Below are positions 55,000-63,964 of a DNA stretch of 64,000 nucleotides, piece by piece. Below the pieces are notes generated by a model that searched no databases, was not told the origin of the DNA, and saw nothing but the letters and a program-made list of their open reading frames with translations. The position numbers and the translations under genes were made by a program. Numbering within the stretch: position 1 is the first letter of the stretch; every line of letters begins with the position of its first letter. The stretch comes from Luteitalea sp. (lineage in GTDB: Bacteria; Acidobacteriota; Vicinamibacteria; Vicinamibacterales; Vicinamibacteraceae), in contig WHTT01000033.1 in assembly GCA_009377605.1 (NCBI GenBank), forward strand, positions 1 through 64,000. Reading direction: 5' to 3'.

Positions 55000-57396
55000 T
55001 CAGAACGGTATCGCATCTCGAGCGTCCTGATTCATGTCCATCAGACGATCGAGCAGCTCGAGGGCCACCTGCTTCGCCCGGGGGCCGAGCTCGCCGACAG
55101 GACCAACACACGACGGACAGCCGGTCTCGCACGGACAGGACCGGACGAGATCCCGGGCGTCGGTCAGCACACGCTCGCGCATCTGAAAGAGCGGCGTGCT
55201 CAAGCCGATGCCACCCGGATAGTTGTCGTACAGAAACACGTACGCCTCAGCCCCACCCGTACCTGGACCGCCGCTGTCGATCGACAGGCCGAGGTCTTGT
55301 CGATCGCACATCAGGAGCAGTTGCGCAATCGCGCGCATCGCCGTGGCCAAGCCGCCAACGCCGTCCCGCCGGTCATCAGCAGAGTACGGCAGCGAGCCAA
55401 GTACCTCTCCGGGGATCCGGAGCCAGTACGACGTCGTGTGCATCGGCTGTTCCGGCAGATCCAGCTCGCCAGAGCCCACATTCTCGCTCGTGTAAAAGCG
55501 AATCTTCTTGAAGCCGACCACGCGTGAGACGACGTGCACGTCACCGTGCGCATGGCTCGCGGCCGTGACCGTGCTCTCCTCGGCCTCATCGAGAATCGTC
55601 ACCTTCGTGTACGTAATGGCATCCGTGTAGTAGTCGCAGTCCACGTCGCGGACATACGCTTTTCGCCCTTCGATGTCGAGACGCTCCACCTGATAGAGCT
55701 GACCTTCCACGATGTAGATGGCCTTTTCGTGCAACGTTGAAAACGCGCTCGTATAGTCTGTCTCGCCGATCACCTGGGGCGCGGCGCCGGTCGTGTCGAC
55801 CACGACGAAGTTGTCCGACGAGACCGAGCGTAAGCTGACGGCGTCGGCTGGGTACGACTCGTCGGTCCAATGCCACCGTCCGTCGGCCTCGTGCACGAAG
55901 CCCTCCTCGGCGAGCACGCCGAGGACATCCTGCGTTGGAGCCGTCGTCCCGCCAAACTGTTCGTCGGTTGAAAATGGAAGCTCGAATGCCGCGCATTTGA
56001 GATGATCGACGAAGATGTGCGGATTGTCTGGATTGACGAGGGCATGTTCCGGCGACGACTCGAAGAAATAGTCCGGGTGCCGGACGATGAACTGATCGAG
56101 CGGCGCGCTCGACGCGACGAGCACCGCAGCGGAACGCCCGGAACGACGGCCCGCACGTCCAGCGCGCTGCCACGTGGAGGCAATCGTCCCCGGGTAGCCC
56201 GCCATGACGCAGACATCGAGCGCCCCGATGTCGATGCCGAGCTCGAGCGCGTTGGTGGACACCACCGCACGCACGACGCCGTCGCGTAGCCCCCGCTCGA
56301 TTTCCCGCCGCCGCTGCGGAAGGTAGCCGCCACGATATCCGCGCACCGGATCAACCGTGCCAGGCAGCCCAGGCACGGCGTCCTTCAGATAGGTTGTCAG
56401 GATCTCGGTCGCCAGGCGACTCTGGGCAAAGACGATGATCTGGAGATGACGCTTGAGGAATTCGAGCGCCGCGCGCCGCGTCTCGGCGAGATAGGAGCGG
56501 CGAATACCCAGCTGCGCGTTGACGACCGGAGGGTTGACGAAGACGAACAGCTTCTCACCATGCGGCGCGCCGTTCTGGTCCACGAGCACGAACTCGCGGT
56601 CGGTCAGCCGCGACGCGAGCTCGCGGGGGTTGGCGATGGTTGCCGATGCGCAAATGAACACCGGGCTCGAGCCGTAGTGACGACAGATGCGCTGCAAGCG
56701 CCGCATGATGTTGGCGAGGTGGCTGCCAAACACGCCACGGTACGCGTGCAGCTCGTCGATGACCACGTAGCGCAGGTTCTCGAACAGCTTCGCCCAGCGC
56801 GGATGATGCGGCAGGATGCCCGAATGCAGCATGTCGGGGTTGCTGAGCACCACGTGCGCCTTCGTGCGAATCGATCGGCGCGCGTCCTGCGGCGTGTCAC
56901 CGTCGTAGGTGTGCACGCCAATCTCCATATCCGCCCCGTCGCCGACGAGCGAGGCGAGGCCATGCAGCTCCGCGAGCTGGTCCTGCGCCAGTGCCTTCGT
57001 CGGGAAGAGGTACAGCGCTCGTGCCGAGGCGTCGCGCAGGATAGCGTTCAAAACCGGTCCGTTGTAGCAGAGCGTCTTGCCCGAGGCCGTGGGGGTAACG
57101 ATGACGACATGGCGGTCGGCGAGGATGTGCTCGATCGCCTCAGCCTGGTGCGAATAGGCCTGTGTGATTCCCCGGCGCGCCAAACCCTGCTGCAGACGCT
57201 CGTCCAGCGCGCCAGGGAACGGGACGAGCCGCGCCTCGGCAGCCGGGTCGCGACGGATGGCGGTTACGGCGGCGTTCCCGCCCCGAACGACCAGCGCCTG
57301 GCCCAGGTCCGGGACATGGGGCCCCAGACGATCCACCGCCTCCGCCAGCGCGCGATCTTTGTCGCCGTGTTGCCGCGCGAGGCCTAGCGAGGACAT
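55000..57396 (-). CDS. MrfA/YprA-like DEAH-box DNA helicase
   Basis: A 798-residue SF2 helicase. Walker A is PTASGKTL (motif I), DEAH-type motif II is VVIDELHAYRGVFG, then SASATIANPREL (motif III). C-terminal helicase motifs are STNALELGIDIGALDVCVMAGYPG and WQRAGRAGRR. The C-terminal DUF1998 part carries four Cys in CPCETGCPSCVGP (a metal or redox site). This is the layout of YprA/MrfA, which acts in repair of mitomycin C crosslinks independently of UvrABC in B. subtilis. The nuclease MrfB-like gene follows directly. The ATG at 57396 (MSSLGL) is used. Confidence 0.92.
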   Translation of the reverse strand: MSSLGLARQHGDKDRALAEAVDRLGPHVPDLGQALVVRGGNAAVTAIRRDPAAEARLVPFPGALDERLQQGLARRGITQAYSHQAEAIEHILADRHVVIVTPTASGKTLCYNGPVLNAILRDASARALYLFPTKALAQDQLAELHGLASLVGDGADMEIGVHTYDGDTPQDARRSIRTKAHVVLSNPDMLHSGILPHHPRWAKLFENLRYVVIDELHAYRGVFGSHLANIMRRLQRICRHYGSSPVFICASATIANPRELASRLTDREFVLVDQNGAPHGEKLFVFVNPPVVNAQLGIRRSYLAETRRAALEFLKRHLQIIVFAQSRLATEILTTYLKDAVPGLPGTVDPVRGYRGGYLPQRRREIERGLRDGVVRAVVSTNALELGIDIGALDVCVMAGYPGTIASTWQRAGRAGRRSGRSAAVLVASSAPLDQFIVRHPDYFFESSPEHALVNPDNPHIFVDHLKCAAFELPFSTDEQFGGTTAPTQDVLGVLAEEGFVHEADGRWHWTDESYPADAVSLRSVSSDNFVVVDTTGAAPQVIGETDYTSAFSTLHEKAIYIVEGQLYQVERLDIEGRKAYVRDVDCDYYTDAITYTKVTILDEAEESTVTAASHAHGDVHVVSRVVGFKKIRFYTSENVGSGELDLPEQPMHTTSYWLRIPGEVLGSLPYSADDRRDGVGGLATAMRAIAQLLLMCDRQDLGLSIDSGGPGTGGAEAYVFLYDNYPGGIGLSTPLFQMRERVLTDARDLVRSCPCETGCPSCVGPVGELGPRAKQVALELLDRLMDMNQDARDAIPF

Positions 57397-57459
57397 GGTG
57401 CGTCGATGCTAGCAGGCACCGGTGGGACGATCAAGAGGCGAAAGCTTGAAGGTCGAGGT

Positions 57460-58779
57460 TCACCCGATGCTTTTCGGATGCGCCCGCCGCACAATCGTCG
57501 CGACCAGCGCGCTCAGGCCAACGACGCCGACGAGGTTTGGGAAGATCTGCAGCGCGTTCATCAGATCCCCCCACGCCCAGACGAGCTCGACCCTGGCCAT
57601 GGCGCCAAAGGGGATGAGCAGGCAGTAGATCCAACGGTAGGGGATTGTCACCCGCTCACCGAGAACATACGCGAGAAACCGCTCGCCATAGTACGACCAT
57701 CCGATCAGCGTGCCGTAGCCGAACAGGAACGCACACACGGCAACCACCAGCCCACCTACGCCCGGCATCGCCTGGTCGAACGCTTGCGCCACCGCCGCCG
57801 TGCTCGTCTGGCCAGCCTCCCATACACCAGTGACCAAGATCGCCAGCCCACTGATGGACGAGGTCACGAACGAAACGATGAAGGTTTCCATCACGGCGTT
57901 GAGGCCTTGACGGCGCGGCTCGCTGCTCTGTGCCGTGCCGTACGCGACGGCCGCTGTGCCGTACCCTGCCTCGTTCGCATAGAGGCCGCGGGCGAGGCCA
58001 TAGCGCATCGCCACGATGATGCCCAGACTGCCGCCCGCCGTGGCACGGAACGAGAACGCTTCGCGAAAGACGAGCGCCAATACGTCCGGCAGCTGCGAGC
58101 CAAACGAAACGATGACGATCACGCCCCCAATCAGATACAGACCGACCTTGAGCGGCGCGAGCTTTTCCATCACGCGTCCGATCCACCTGATGCCACCGAT
58201 GATGACCATCCAGGTGAGCACGGCCACGGCGAGCCCGGTTACCCATGTCGGCACCGAGAGCTCGCTCTCCCACACCACGGCAATCGAGTTGGGCTGCGTG
58301 AATGGTGTGGTCGTGAGCGCGGCGACACCGGCCACCAGCGCGTAGACCCACGCGAGCCGGGGGGATCGCAAGCCGTCGCGCAGATAGAACATCGGGCCGG
58401 ACAGCACGGCGCTGCCCCGCTGGTCTCGGTACTGCACACCGAGCACCGCCTCGGTGAGCTTGATCGTCGTCGCGACGAAGCCGTACGCCCAGATCCAGAA
58501 CAGCGCGCCCGGGCCGCCCGTCACGATGGCCGCGGCCACGCCCGCGATGTTGCCGGTGCCGACCGTGGTCGCGAGCGCTGTCATGAACGATTGGAACGGC
58601 GGCAACGCACCGCGGGCTGTCGCATCGCGTGGCGCCACGAAGTTCCGCAGCGCCTCGGCGAAGTGCGTGAGTTGAATGAAGCGATACCGGAACGTGAGAA
58701 AGATCCCGGTGCCAAAGAGGATGACGACCAGCCACGGAACGAAGAGCGCGTCCGCCGCAGATTGAATCAAGTCAGACAT
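57460..58779 (-). CDS. Alanine/glycine:cation symporter (AgcS)
   Basis: A 439-residue polytopic symporter with about 11 membrane helices. The N-terminal motif TVGTGNIAGVAAAIVTGGPG and the middle motif ARGLYANEAGYGTAAVAYG are signatures of the alanine or glycine:cation symporter family, which imports small neutral amino acids with Na+ or H+. The C-terminal block is YGTLIGWSYYGERFLAYVLG. The ATG at 58779 (MSDLIQ) is correct; a longer frame continues upstream only through a repeat. It stands alone, with repeats separating it from the SDR gene. Confidence 0.95.
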   Translation of the reverse strand: MSDLIQSAADALFVPWLVVILFGTGIFLTFRYRFIQLTHFAEALRNFVAPRDATARGALPPFQSFMTALATTVGTGNIAGVAAAIVTGGPGALFWIWAYGFVATTIKLTEAVLGVQYRDQRGSAVLSGPMFYLRDGLRSPRLAWVYALVAGVAALTTTPFTQPNSIAVVWESELSVPTWVTGLAVAVLTWMVIIGGIRWIGRVMEKLAPLKVGLYLIGGVIVIVSFGSQLPDVLALVFREAFSFRATAGGSLGIIVAMRYGLARGLYANEAGYGTAAVAYGTAQSSEPRRQGLNAVMETFIVSFVTSSISGLAILVTGVWEAGQTSTAAVAQAFDQAMPGVGGLVVAVCAFLFGYGTLIGWSYYGERFLAYVLGERVTIPYRWIYCLLIPFGAMARVELVWAWGDLMNALQIFPNLVGVVGLSALVATIVRRAHPKSIG

Positions 58780-58795
58780 CGTCTTCAGCAAACGC

Positions 58796-58850
58796 GAAAA
58801 GGTACCCGGTTCCTTTTTCGCTCCCGAAAAGGTACCCGGTTCCTTTTTCA
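58796..58850. repeat. Two tandem copies of the GGTACCCGGTTCC repeat
   Basis: GAAAAGGTACCCGGTTCC plus TTTTTC occurs twice (58796-58820 and 58825-58850). The second copy contains the stop codon of the SDR gene. They lie between the SDR gene and the symporter gene and could form a terminator. Confidence 0.85.
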
Positions 58851-59627
58851 GATGTTCGAGCGCGATTGGCAGCCGTCGACCGGGATGCAGGCGCCGCTCA
58901 CCCAGCTCGCACGCGGCGACGCGAGAAACGCCACGAGGTCCCCCACCTCCTCGGCACGTCCGAAGCGGCCGAACGGCAGGTCGCGGCGGACGAACTCGGC
59001 GATGCCCTCCGGATCTGCCTGCTGCCGCTGATGCCACGATCCGCCCGGAAACAGGATCGATCCTGGGGCGACGCTGTTCACACGAATGTTGTCCCCCGCC
59101 AGCTGCTGGGCAAGTGCTTTCGCCATGCTGATCTCGGCTGCCTTGACGGTGTTGTACGTCATGCGGCCGCCCGACTCACGGCCCCAGATGGAGGCAATCA
59201 TCAAGATGACGCCGCCGCCACGCTCTCGCATGGAGGGCACGACGAGCCGCGACGCGCGGATTGCGGGGAAGAGCGTTTGATCGAAGGCGGCCTGCCACTC
59301 GGCATCCGACGTCTCGACAATGCCGCCGCCGCGCGCCACGCCGACGTTGTTGACCAGGATGTCCACGCCGGCCCATGCTCCAACCGTCCGCTCGATGATC
59401 GTGCGAACGCCCGCCTCCGTTGCCACGTCGGCGGCCACTGCCATCACGTTGGATGCACTGCGAGCAACAGCACGGACTTCCTCGGCCGCCTCTTCGAGTC
59501 GCTGCGCACCCCGCGCACAGAGCGTCACGGAGCAGCCCTCGGCGGCAAGCGCTTTGGCGCTCGCCAATCCCAAGCCGCGGCTCGAGCCGGTGACGATAGC
59601 AACTTTGTCAGTCAGGTGCAGATCCAT
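58848..59627 (-). CDS. Short-chain dehydrogenase/reductase
   Basis: A 259-residue SDR. The cofactor loop is VTGSSRGLGLASA, and NNVGVARG lies in the fourth strand. The catalytic Ser is in IASIWGRESGG and the Tyr-Lys pair in YNTVKAAE. C-terminal residues are WVSGACIPVDG. The substrate is unknown. The final residues (CQSRSNI) and stop lie within a dispersed repeat. A GTCACC-type repeat lies immediately upstream, so its promoter lies close by or within it. Confidence 0.93.
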   Translation of the reverse strand: MDLHLTDKVAIVTGSSRGLGLASAKALAAEGCSVTLCARGAQRLEEAAEEVRAVARSASNVMAVAADVATEAGVRTIIERTVGAWAGVDILVNNVGVARGGGIVETSDAEWQAAFDQTLFPAIRASRLVVPSMRERGGGVILMIASIWGRESGGRMTYNTVKAAEISMAKALAQQLAGDNIRVNSVAPGSILFPGGSWHQRQQADPEGIAEFVRRDLPFGRFGRAEEVGDLVAFLASPRASWVSGACIPVDGCQSRSNI

Positions 59628-59835
59628 GGGGTGACTGGGTGATCGGGTGACCAGGTGACAGGGTGACCAGGTTCGAGGTCAACGGTTCGAGGTCAACGGT
59701 TCGAGGTCGGGATTTCTCGAGCTCTGTTTAGCTCAAGCAACAAGGAGACAACTTGACGGACTCAATTCGCACTATCCGGATTGCCCGCTCACCTTGTCAC
59801 CCTGTCACCCCCTCACCCCGTCACCCCCTCACCCA
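59628..59835. repeat. GGTGACAGG repeats plus a tandem GGTTCGAGGTCAAC array
   Basis: At 59628-59670 there are GGTGAC(T/C)GGGTGA units. At about 59669-59709 there are three copies of GGTTCGAGGTCAAC (14 bp). At 59793-59835 there are complementary GTCACCCCCTCACC units. Unique sequence lies in the middle. The DUF547 gene's stop (59829) lies in the last block. Confidence 0.85.
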
Positions 59836-60686
59836 CTCGGCCCACCGCCGGTCAAGTCATTGAGGCGCCAATCGAACGTCGTGAACTTCAGGCGAAATGT
59901 ATTGCGGCGGAGGAAAGCGCGCTCTCTGGGAAAGAGGTTGGGCTCGAGGAGATGGAGAATTGCCAGCTCGATTGGGCTCCGGCCTTTGTAAGTGGTTTCG
60001 CCGTCACCCTGTCTCGCATACGCCTTGACGAGCTCCTGCTCGTGCCAGCTGAAGATCGGCGTCACCGATAGCTCACCTGTTTCCTTGTCGAGCATCGAGC
60101 ATTCCGACCGGTTGACGCAGTCTTGCGCAACCGCCTCCAGTTGCTTACCGAGACGCGCCCCCGTGTACGCCTCGCTCCTCAATCGCCCGCTGCCGACCGC
60201 CCCTCGCCCGAGCGCGAGGGAGAGCCTCGGATCGGCGAGCTCCGGCAGAATCACCTTCGCGATCTCGTCCAACGTCACACTCCGTCCAGCCGCGCGATGG
60301 CTCAACCGCTCGAAGGCGCCTGGGATCTGCCGAATGCTGTTGGCGGGATACTGCTTGGAGCCGCCCCGGATTGGGTAGTTGTTGATCACGGTTTGCAGCA
60401 CGAACGTGTTGTAGGCGTTCACCCAGAAGGCCGCCTTCTCGTCGCGGCTCCAGGCGTCGTACGTGGCGGGAGAGACGTTCAATGAGGCTGCATAGCGATC
60501 GAGCCGCGCGCGCTCGCCCTTGAGTGCCGCGTAGTAGACGAGACCGTCGCGTACATAAAGATCCAAGATCGCGTCGAGCGTGGCGTGCATGCCGCCGGCA
60601 CTCTGCCCGGGCTGTGCCCGTGGCGCGGCGGCCAGCAGCGTCACGAGGATGAGCGCGAGATGTGTCGTGAGCCTGGCGATACTCAT
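59829..60686 (-). CDS. Exported DUF547 protein
   Basis: A 285-residue exported protein with a signal peptide (LTTHLALILVTLLAAAPRAQ). The DUF547 core has DEKAAFWVNAYNTFVLQTVI, followed by RSVTLDEIAKVILPELADPR and RLSLALGRGAVGSGRLRSEAY-like residues. The family's function is unknown; members are often secreted. The C-terminus (GGGPSG) and stop are repeat-derived. The hydrolase gene is 28 bp upstream on the same strand, so the two may be co-transcribed. Confidence 0.92.
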   Translation of the reverse strand: MSIARLTTHLALILVTLLAAAPRAQPGQSAGGMHATLDAILDLYVRDGLVYYAALKGERARLDRYAASLNVSPATYDAWSRDEKAAFWVNAYNTFVLQTVINNYPIRGGSKQYPANSIRQIPGAFERLSHRAAGRSVTLDEIAKVILPELADPRLSLALGRGAVGSGRLRSEAYTGARLGKQLEAVAQDCVNRSECSMLDKETGELSVTPIFSWHEQELVKAYARQGDGETTYKGRSPIELAILHLLEPNLFPRERAFLRRNTFRLKFTTFDWRLNDLTGGGPSG

Positions 60687-60714
60687 GCGGAATACAGGCG
60701 CCTTTCCTTACTCG

Positions 60715-61542
60715 TCACGCGTCCAGACGGTCGAGAAACTGGTGCAGCGACCTGCCGAAAGCCTCCGGCTGCTCGAGATTGCATAGATGTCCGGCGCCGG
60801 CAATGACGTGCACTGCCGCACCAGGAATGGCGCACGCCATGGCCTCGCTCATCGCCGGCGTGGTCACCTGATCCTCCGCACCCACGATGATGAGCGTGGG
60901 GCACGTGAGCGCCGGCAGCAACGGCCGCGAATCCTGGCGCGACTTGAGGCACTCGAGCGCGTCGATGAGGCCGTCGGGACTATTCTGCCGAGCCATCGCC
61001 CCAACGTCGTCGAGGAGCTCCGGCCGGTCCTTCTGGGTAGACGAGCCGACGATCTGCGGAACCATCGCGTCGGCTATGGCGGCCGCGCCATGCTCTCGCG
61101 CCATTTGCTTCAAGCTGTCGCGCTTGGCGCGCCCTTCGTCGGTATCTGGCTCCGCGCGCGTATCGGCGAGCACGAGTGCCCGGACTCGCTGCGGAGCACG
61201 CCGGCAGAGCGCAAACGCGACATACCCGCCCATCGACAAACCGACGACCACGGCAGAGTCGATCCGGAGCGCGCCCAGTAGCGCGTCCAAGTCATCGGCG
61301 TGATCCTCCATAGACGAGGCGGCGCGACCCTGACGGTCCCCTGCCGCCAGCGCCGACCGACCGAGCCCGCGAAGGTCTGGCGCAAGACCACGCCAGCCCG
61401 GCGCCAGGGTCTCGAGCTGGGGCCGCCACATCTCCGCCGTCAGGGGAAAGGCGTGCACGAAGAGCAGGGCTGCGCCTTCTCCGGCCTCCAAGTACGCGAG
61501 ACGCCGTCCCGGCAAATCCACGCTTCGATACGGTATCGCCAC
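60715..61542 (-). CDS. Alpha/beta hydrolase
   Basis: A 275-residue alpha/beta hydrolase. Landmarks are LLFVHAFPLTAEMW (oxyanion hole), DLRGLGRS, the nucleophile elbow VVGLSMGGYVAFALC, the acid in IIVGAEDQVTTPAMS and the His in GAGHLCNLEQP. It belongs to the broad PcaD/RutD-like group; the substrate cannot be told. The GTG start at 61542 (MAIPYRS) is preferred. It is the first of a two-gene run with the DUF547 gene; upstream lies a repeat. Confidence 0.92.
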   Translation of the reverse strand: MAIPYRSVDLPGRRLAYLEAGEGAALLFVHAFPLTAEMWRPQLETLAPGWRGLAPDLRGLGRSALAAGDRQGRAASSMEDHADDLDALLGALRIDSAVVVGLSMGGYVAFALCRRAPQRVRALVLADTRAEPDTDEGRAKRDSLKQMAREHGAAAIADAMVPQIVGSSTQKDRPELLDDVGAMARQNSPDGLIDALECLKSRQDSRPLLPALTCPTLIIVGAEDQVTTPAMSEAMACAIPGAAVHVIAGAGHLCNLEQPEAFGRSLHQFLDRLDA

Positions 61543-61574
61543 AGGCGAGACAATGTACTACACGATCCAGTCGT

Positions 61575-61645
61575 CAGTCAGGACGCCTCGGCGAGGCGGC
61601 CCTACCGTCCGCCAATGGCAGGGCGTTCGCCGAACGCGCCGCGCA
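61575..61645. repeat. GCGAGGCGGCCCTACC / GTTCGCCGAACGCGCC repeat
   Basis: GGACGCCTCGGCGAGGCGG and GGCGTTCGCCGAACGCGCCGC form strong palindromes of the same family as 15079 and 20298. They lie between the divergent hydrolase and heme A synthase genes. Confidence 0.8.
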
Positions 61646-61676
61646 GCAGACCCTCCTCTGCGCTACCATCGACCAT

Positions 61677-62645
61677 GTGGCTGCGCTCGCTCGGTTTGCA
61701 TGGTTCGTGGTCGCTTACAACCTGGGCGTGATCCTCTGGGGCGCCTATGTGCGCGCGTCCGGCTCAGGCGCCGGGTGCGGCAATCACTGGCCGTTGTGCA
61801 ACGGCGATATCGTGCCCCGCGCACCCGCAGTCGCGACGCTGATTGAGTACTCTCACAGGCTCACGAGCGGTGTAGCGCTCATCCTCGTTGTCGTCCTGCT
61901 CGTGGCAACGCTGCGGGTCACCAAGCGCGGTGACGCGGCGCGCCTGGGGGCCTGGATGGCGCTGCTGTTCATGCTGACCGAAGCTGCGGTGGGTGCCGGG
62001 CTCGTCCTGTTCGAGCTGGTGGCGGACAACGCGACCATGGCCCGCGCACTGTTCATGGCGGTCCACCTGACCAACACCTTCATCCTCCTGGCCTGGCTGG
62101 TGCTGACGGCCCACTGGCTCTCCGGCGGAGGGCCCGTCCGCCTGTCGCATCGGCCGGGAGTCACGTTGCTCTTCGCGTCGGGCATCATCGGCCTGCTCCT
62201 CGCTGGTGTGAGCGGCGCCGTCGCCGCATTGGGCGACACGCTCTACCCCGCCGGCTCACTCACCGAGGCGCTGCGCGCCGATCTGTCACCCACGTCGCAC
62301 ATGATGGTTCGGCTGAGAGTCTTGCATCCAGCGATCACAGTGACCGCCGGCTTCGCGGTCCTGCTGATGGCATGGCGGGCGCAGCTCCCGGACGGGCCTC
62401 GCTGGGGCCACTTGGCGGCGCGGGTCGTTGTCGTGACGACGCTCGTGCAGCTCGCGGCGGGTGTCGTGAACGTTCTCCTGCTCGCACCGATCTGGATGCA
62501 ACTCCTGCACCTGCTGTTGGCAGACATCCTCTGGCTGGCCTTCGTCGTGCTCGGCGCATCAGCGCTCGCCGTGCAGGAAAGCCCCCGAGCAGCGGCCGTA
62601 GCCAACCCTCACCGGTCAAGTCTCGAGCCATCGCAGATTCTGTGA
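61677..62645 (+). CDS. ctaA: Heme A synthase (COX15/CtaA)
   Basis: A 322-residue eight-helix membrane protein that oxidises heme O to heme A for cytochrome c oxidase. The N-terminal motif is RASGSGAGCGNHWPLCNGD with the Cys pair, and the haem-ligand His are in IEYSHRLTSG, FMAVHLTNTF, RVLHPAITV and LLHLLLADI. The two four-helix halves are similar, as in the family. The start is a GTG at 61677 (MAALARF); the ATG two bases upstream is out of frame. There is no ctaB or cytochrome oxidase gene in the window. Confidence 0.95.
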   Translation: MAALARFAWFVVAYNLGVILWGAYVRASGSGAGCGNHWPLCNGDIVPRAPAVATLIEYSHRLTSGVALILVVVLLVATLRVTKRGDAARLGAWMALLFMLTEAAVGAGLVLFELVADNATMARALFMAVHLTNTFILLAWLVLTAHWLSGGGPVRLSHRPGVTLLFASGIIGLLLAGVSGAVAALGDTLYPAGSLTEALRADLSPTSHMMVRLRVLHPAITVTAGFAVLLMAWRAQLPDGPRWGHLAARVVVVTTLVQLAAGVVNVLLLAPIWMQLLHLLLADILWLAFVVLGASALAVQESPRAAAVANPHRSSLEPSQIL

Positions 62646-62827
62646 CGATCGAGCGCCCATCGTGTTGCAAGGTCTGCGTCCCCAGCAGCAATCTCGCCGA
62701 TATTTCGGCCAGAAATAGCGTGATTGCCGCCAGAAACAGCTGGCACGACTCTCGCTCGTGGGTCTGTGCGATGGCTCACCAACAAACGGCTAGACAGAGG
62801 GTGCGGTTATGGTAGATGCTAAGACCT

Positions 62828-63079
62828 ATGCCTGTGAAGGCGACCCTGAGCCCGGAGCGTCGGGTCAGACTGTTCAAGAACGGCAGAAACCAGGCGGTCC
62901 GGATTCCTCGAGAGTTCCAGCTCCCTGGAAAGGAGGCAATCATGCGAAAGGAAGGCGAACGACTGATTATCGAACCGGCCCCGCCCAAGTCCTTGTTGGC
63001 GGTACTGGCGACACTCCAGCCGATCGGCGAGGACTTTCCACCGATCCGCGACTTGCCCGTCGATCCGGTCGAGCTTTGA
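62828..63079 (+). CDS. VapB-family antitoxin
   Basis: An 83-residue antitoxin. The AbrB/MazE-like N-terminal fold is RVRLFKNGRNQAVRIPREF with KEAIMRKEGERLIIEPA. The C-terminal tail (LLAVLATLQPIGEDFPPI) would bind and mask the toxin. ATG 62828 (MPVK) is chosen; an ATG at 62816 is also in frame. Its stop overlaps the toxin start (TGATG at 63077-63081). It probably represses its own operon. Confidence 0.93.
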   Translation: MPVKATLSPERRVRLFKNGRNQAVRIPREFQLPGKEAIMRKEGERLIIEPAPPKSLLAVLATLQPIGEDFPPIRDLPVDPVEL

Positions 63080-63477
63080 TGCGCTATCTGCTCGACACGA
63101 ACATCGTGTCCGACCTGATCCGGAACCCACACGGACGCGTGGCACAGCGCATCCGGGAGGTGGGCGAAGGCCGCGTCTGCACCAGCATCATCGTTGCAGC
63201 GGAGCTCCGCTATGGCGCCAGGAAAAAGAACGCGCCACGATTGACCGCGCAGCTCGACGCGGTGCTCGAAGCGCTCGACGTGCTGCCGTTCGAAGCGCCG
63301 GGCGACACGGCCTATGGTCCGCTCCGTGCCCAGCTCGAACTGGCTGGGCTGCCGATTGGCGGCAACGACTTGCTCATTGCCGCCCACGCCATCGCTCTCG
63401 GCTGCACCATCGTCACCGACAACGACCGCGAGTTTGCGCGGATCGACGATCTTCCGCGAGAGAATTGGCTCCGTTAG
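63079..63477 (+). CDS. VapC-family PIN-domain toxin
   Basis: A 132-residue PIN ribonuclease. The acidic active site is visible as YLLDTNIVSDLIR (first Asp), TSIIVAAELRYGA (Glu), GGNDLLIAAHA (Asp) and IVTDNDREFARI (Asp). In known systems VapC cleaves tRNA or rRNA loops when free of VapB. It is translationally coupled to vapB by a 1-base overlap of stop and start. The pair stands on its own, 60 bp before the convergent rpiB gene. Confidence 0.95.
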   Translation: MRYLLDTNIVSDLIRNPHGRVAQRIREVGEGRVCTSIIVAAELRYGARKKNAPRLTAQLDAVLEALDVLPFEAPGDTAYGPLRAQLELAGLPIGGNDLLIAAHAIALGCTIVTDNDREFARIDDLPRENWLR

Positions 63478-63535
63478 CGACAAACGCCAAGGACGCAGCG
63501 CGTGAGCTCGACGCGCAGAAGCGCGAGGCGCAGTA

Positions 63536-63964
63536 CTATTGATCGAGCTTGGCGATCCTCGTGCCGTGGCGGCCACCCTCGAACGGCACCGATAGCCATG
63601 TTTCCACGATTGCGCGTGCGACCTCTTCTGAAACGAGCCGCTCGCCGAGCGCAATCACGTTGGCATTGTTGTGGGCGCGGCCGAGCCGTGCCGATTCGAC
63701 ATTCCAACAGAGCGCACACCTGACACCACGGAAGCGGTTTGCCGCAATGGCCTCTCCGTTGCCGGAGCCGCCGATCACGATGCCCCGCTCGCACTCTCCC
63801 TGGGCCACGGCCCGGGCGGCTGGAAAGACGACGTCCGGGTAGTCAACGGGTTCCTCGGAATCGGTGCCGAAGTCGACGACCTCCTCGCCCCGCGACCGAA
63901 GGTATGCCGCGAGCATGCTCTTATAGCGAAACCCTGCATGATCTGACGCAATCGCGATTCTCAT
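63536..63964 (-). CDS. rpiB: Ribose-5-phosphate isomerase B
   Basis: A 142-residue RpiB/LacAB-fold isomerase that interconverts ribose 5-phosphate and ribulose 5-phosphate. The N-terminal motif is IASDHAGFRYK (Asp-His), the active-site GIVIGGSGNGEAIAANR is present, and VRCALCWNVESARLGRAHNN supplies the remaining ligands. The middle Cys of the classic GSGIGMSIAANK motif is a Gly/Asn here, as in the actinobacterial-type GSGNGE subset. It is convergent with vapC. Confidence 0.94.
   Translation of the reverse strand: MRIAIASDHAGFRYKSMLAAYLRSRGEEVVDFGTDSEEPVDYPDVVFPAARAVAQGECERGIVIGGSGNGEAIAANRFRGVRCALCWNVESARLGRAHNNANVIALGERLVSEEVARAIVETWLSVPFEGGRHGTRIAKLDQ

Noticed and set aside
60715-61542. 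3-oxoadipate enol-lactonase (PcaD) linked to aromatic degradation
   Set aside because: Only general alpha/beta hydrolase motifs are visible, no pca genes are near, and the BOX pathway does not use this step.
61675-61677. ATG at 61675 as start of heme A synthase
   Set aside because: It is out of frame with the family-typical protein; GTG 61677 is the in-frame start.
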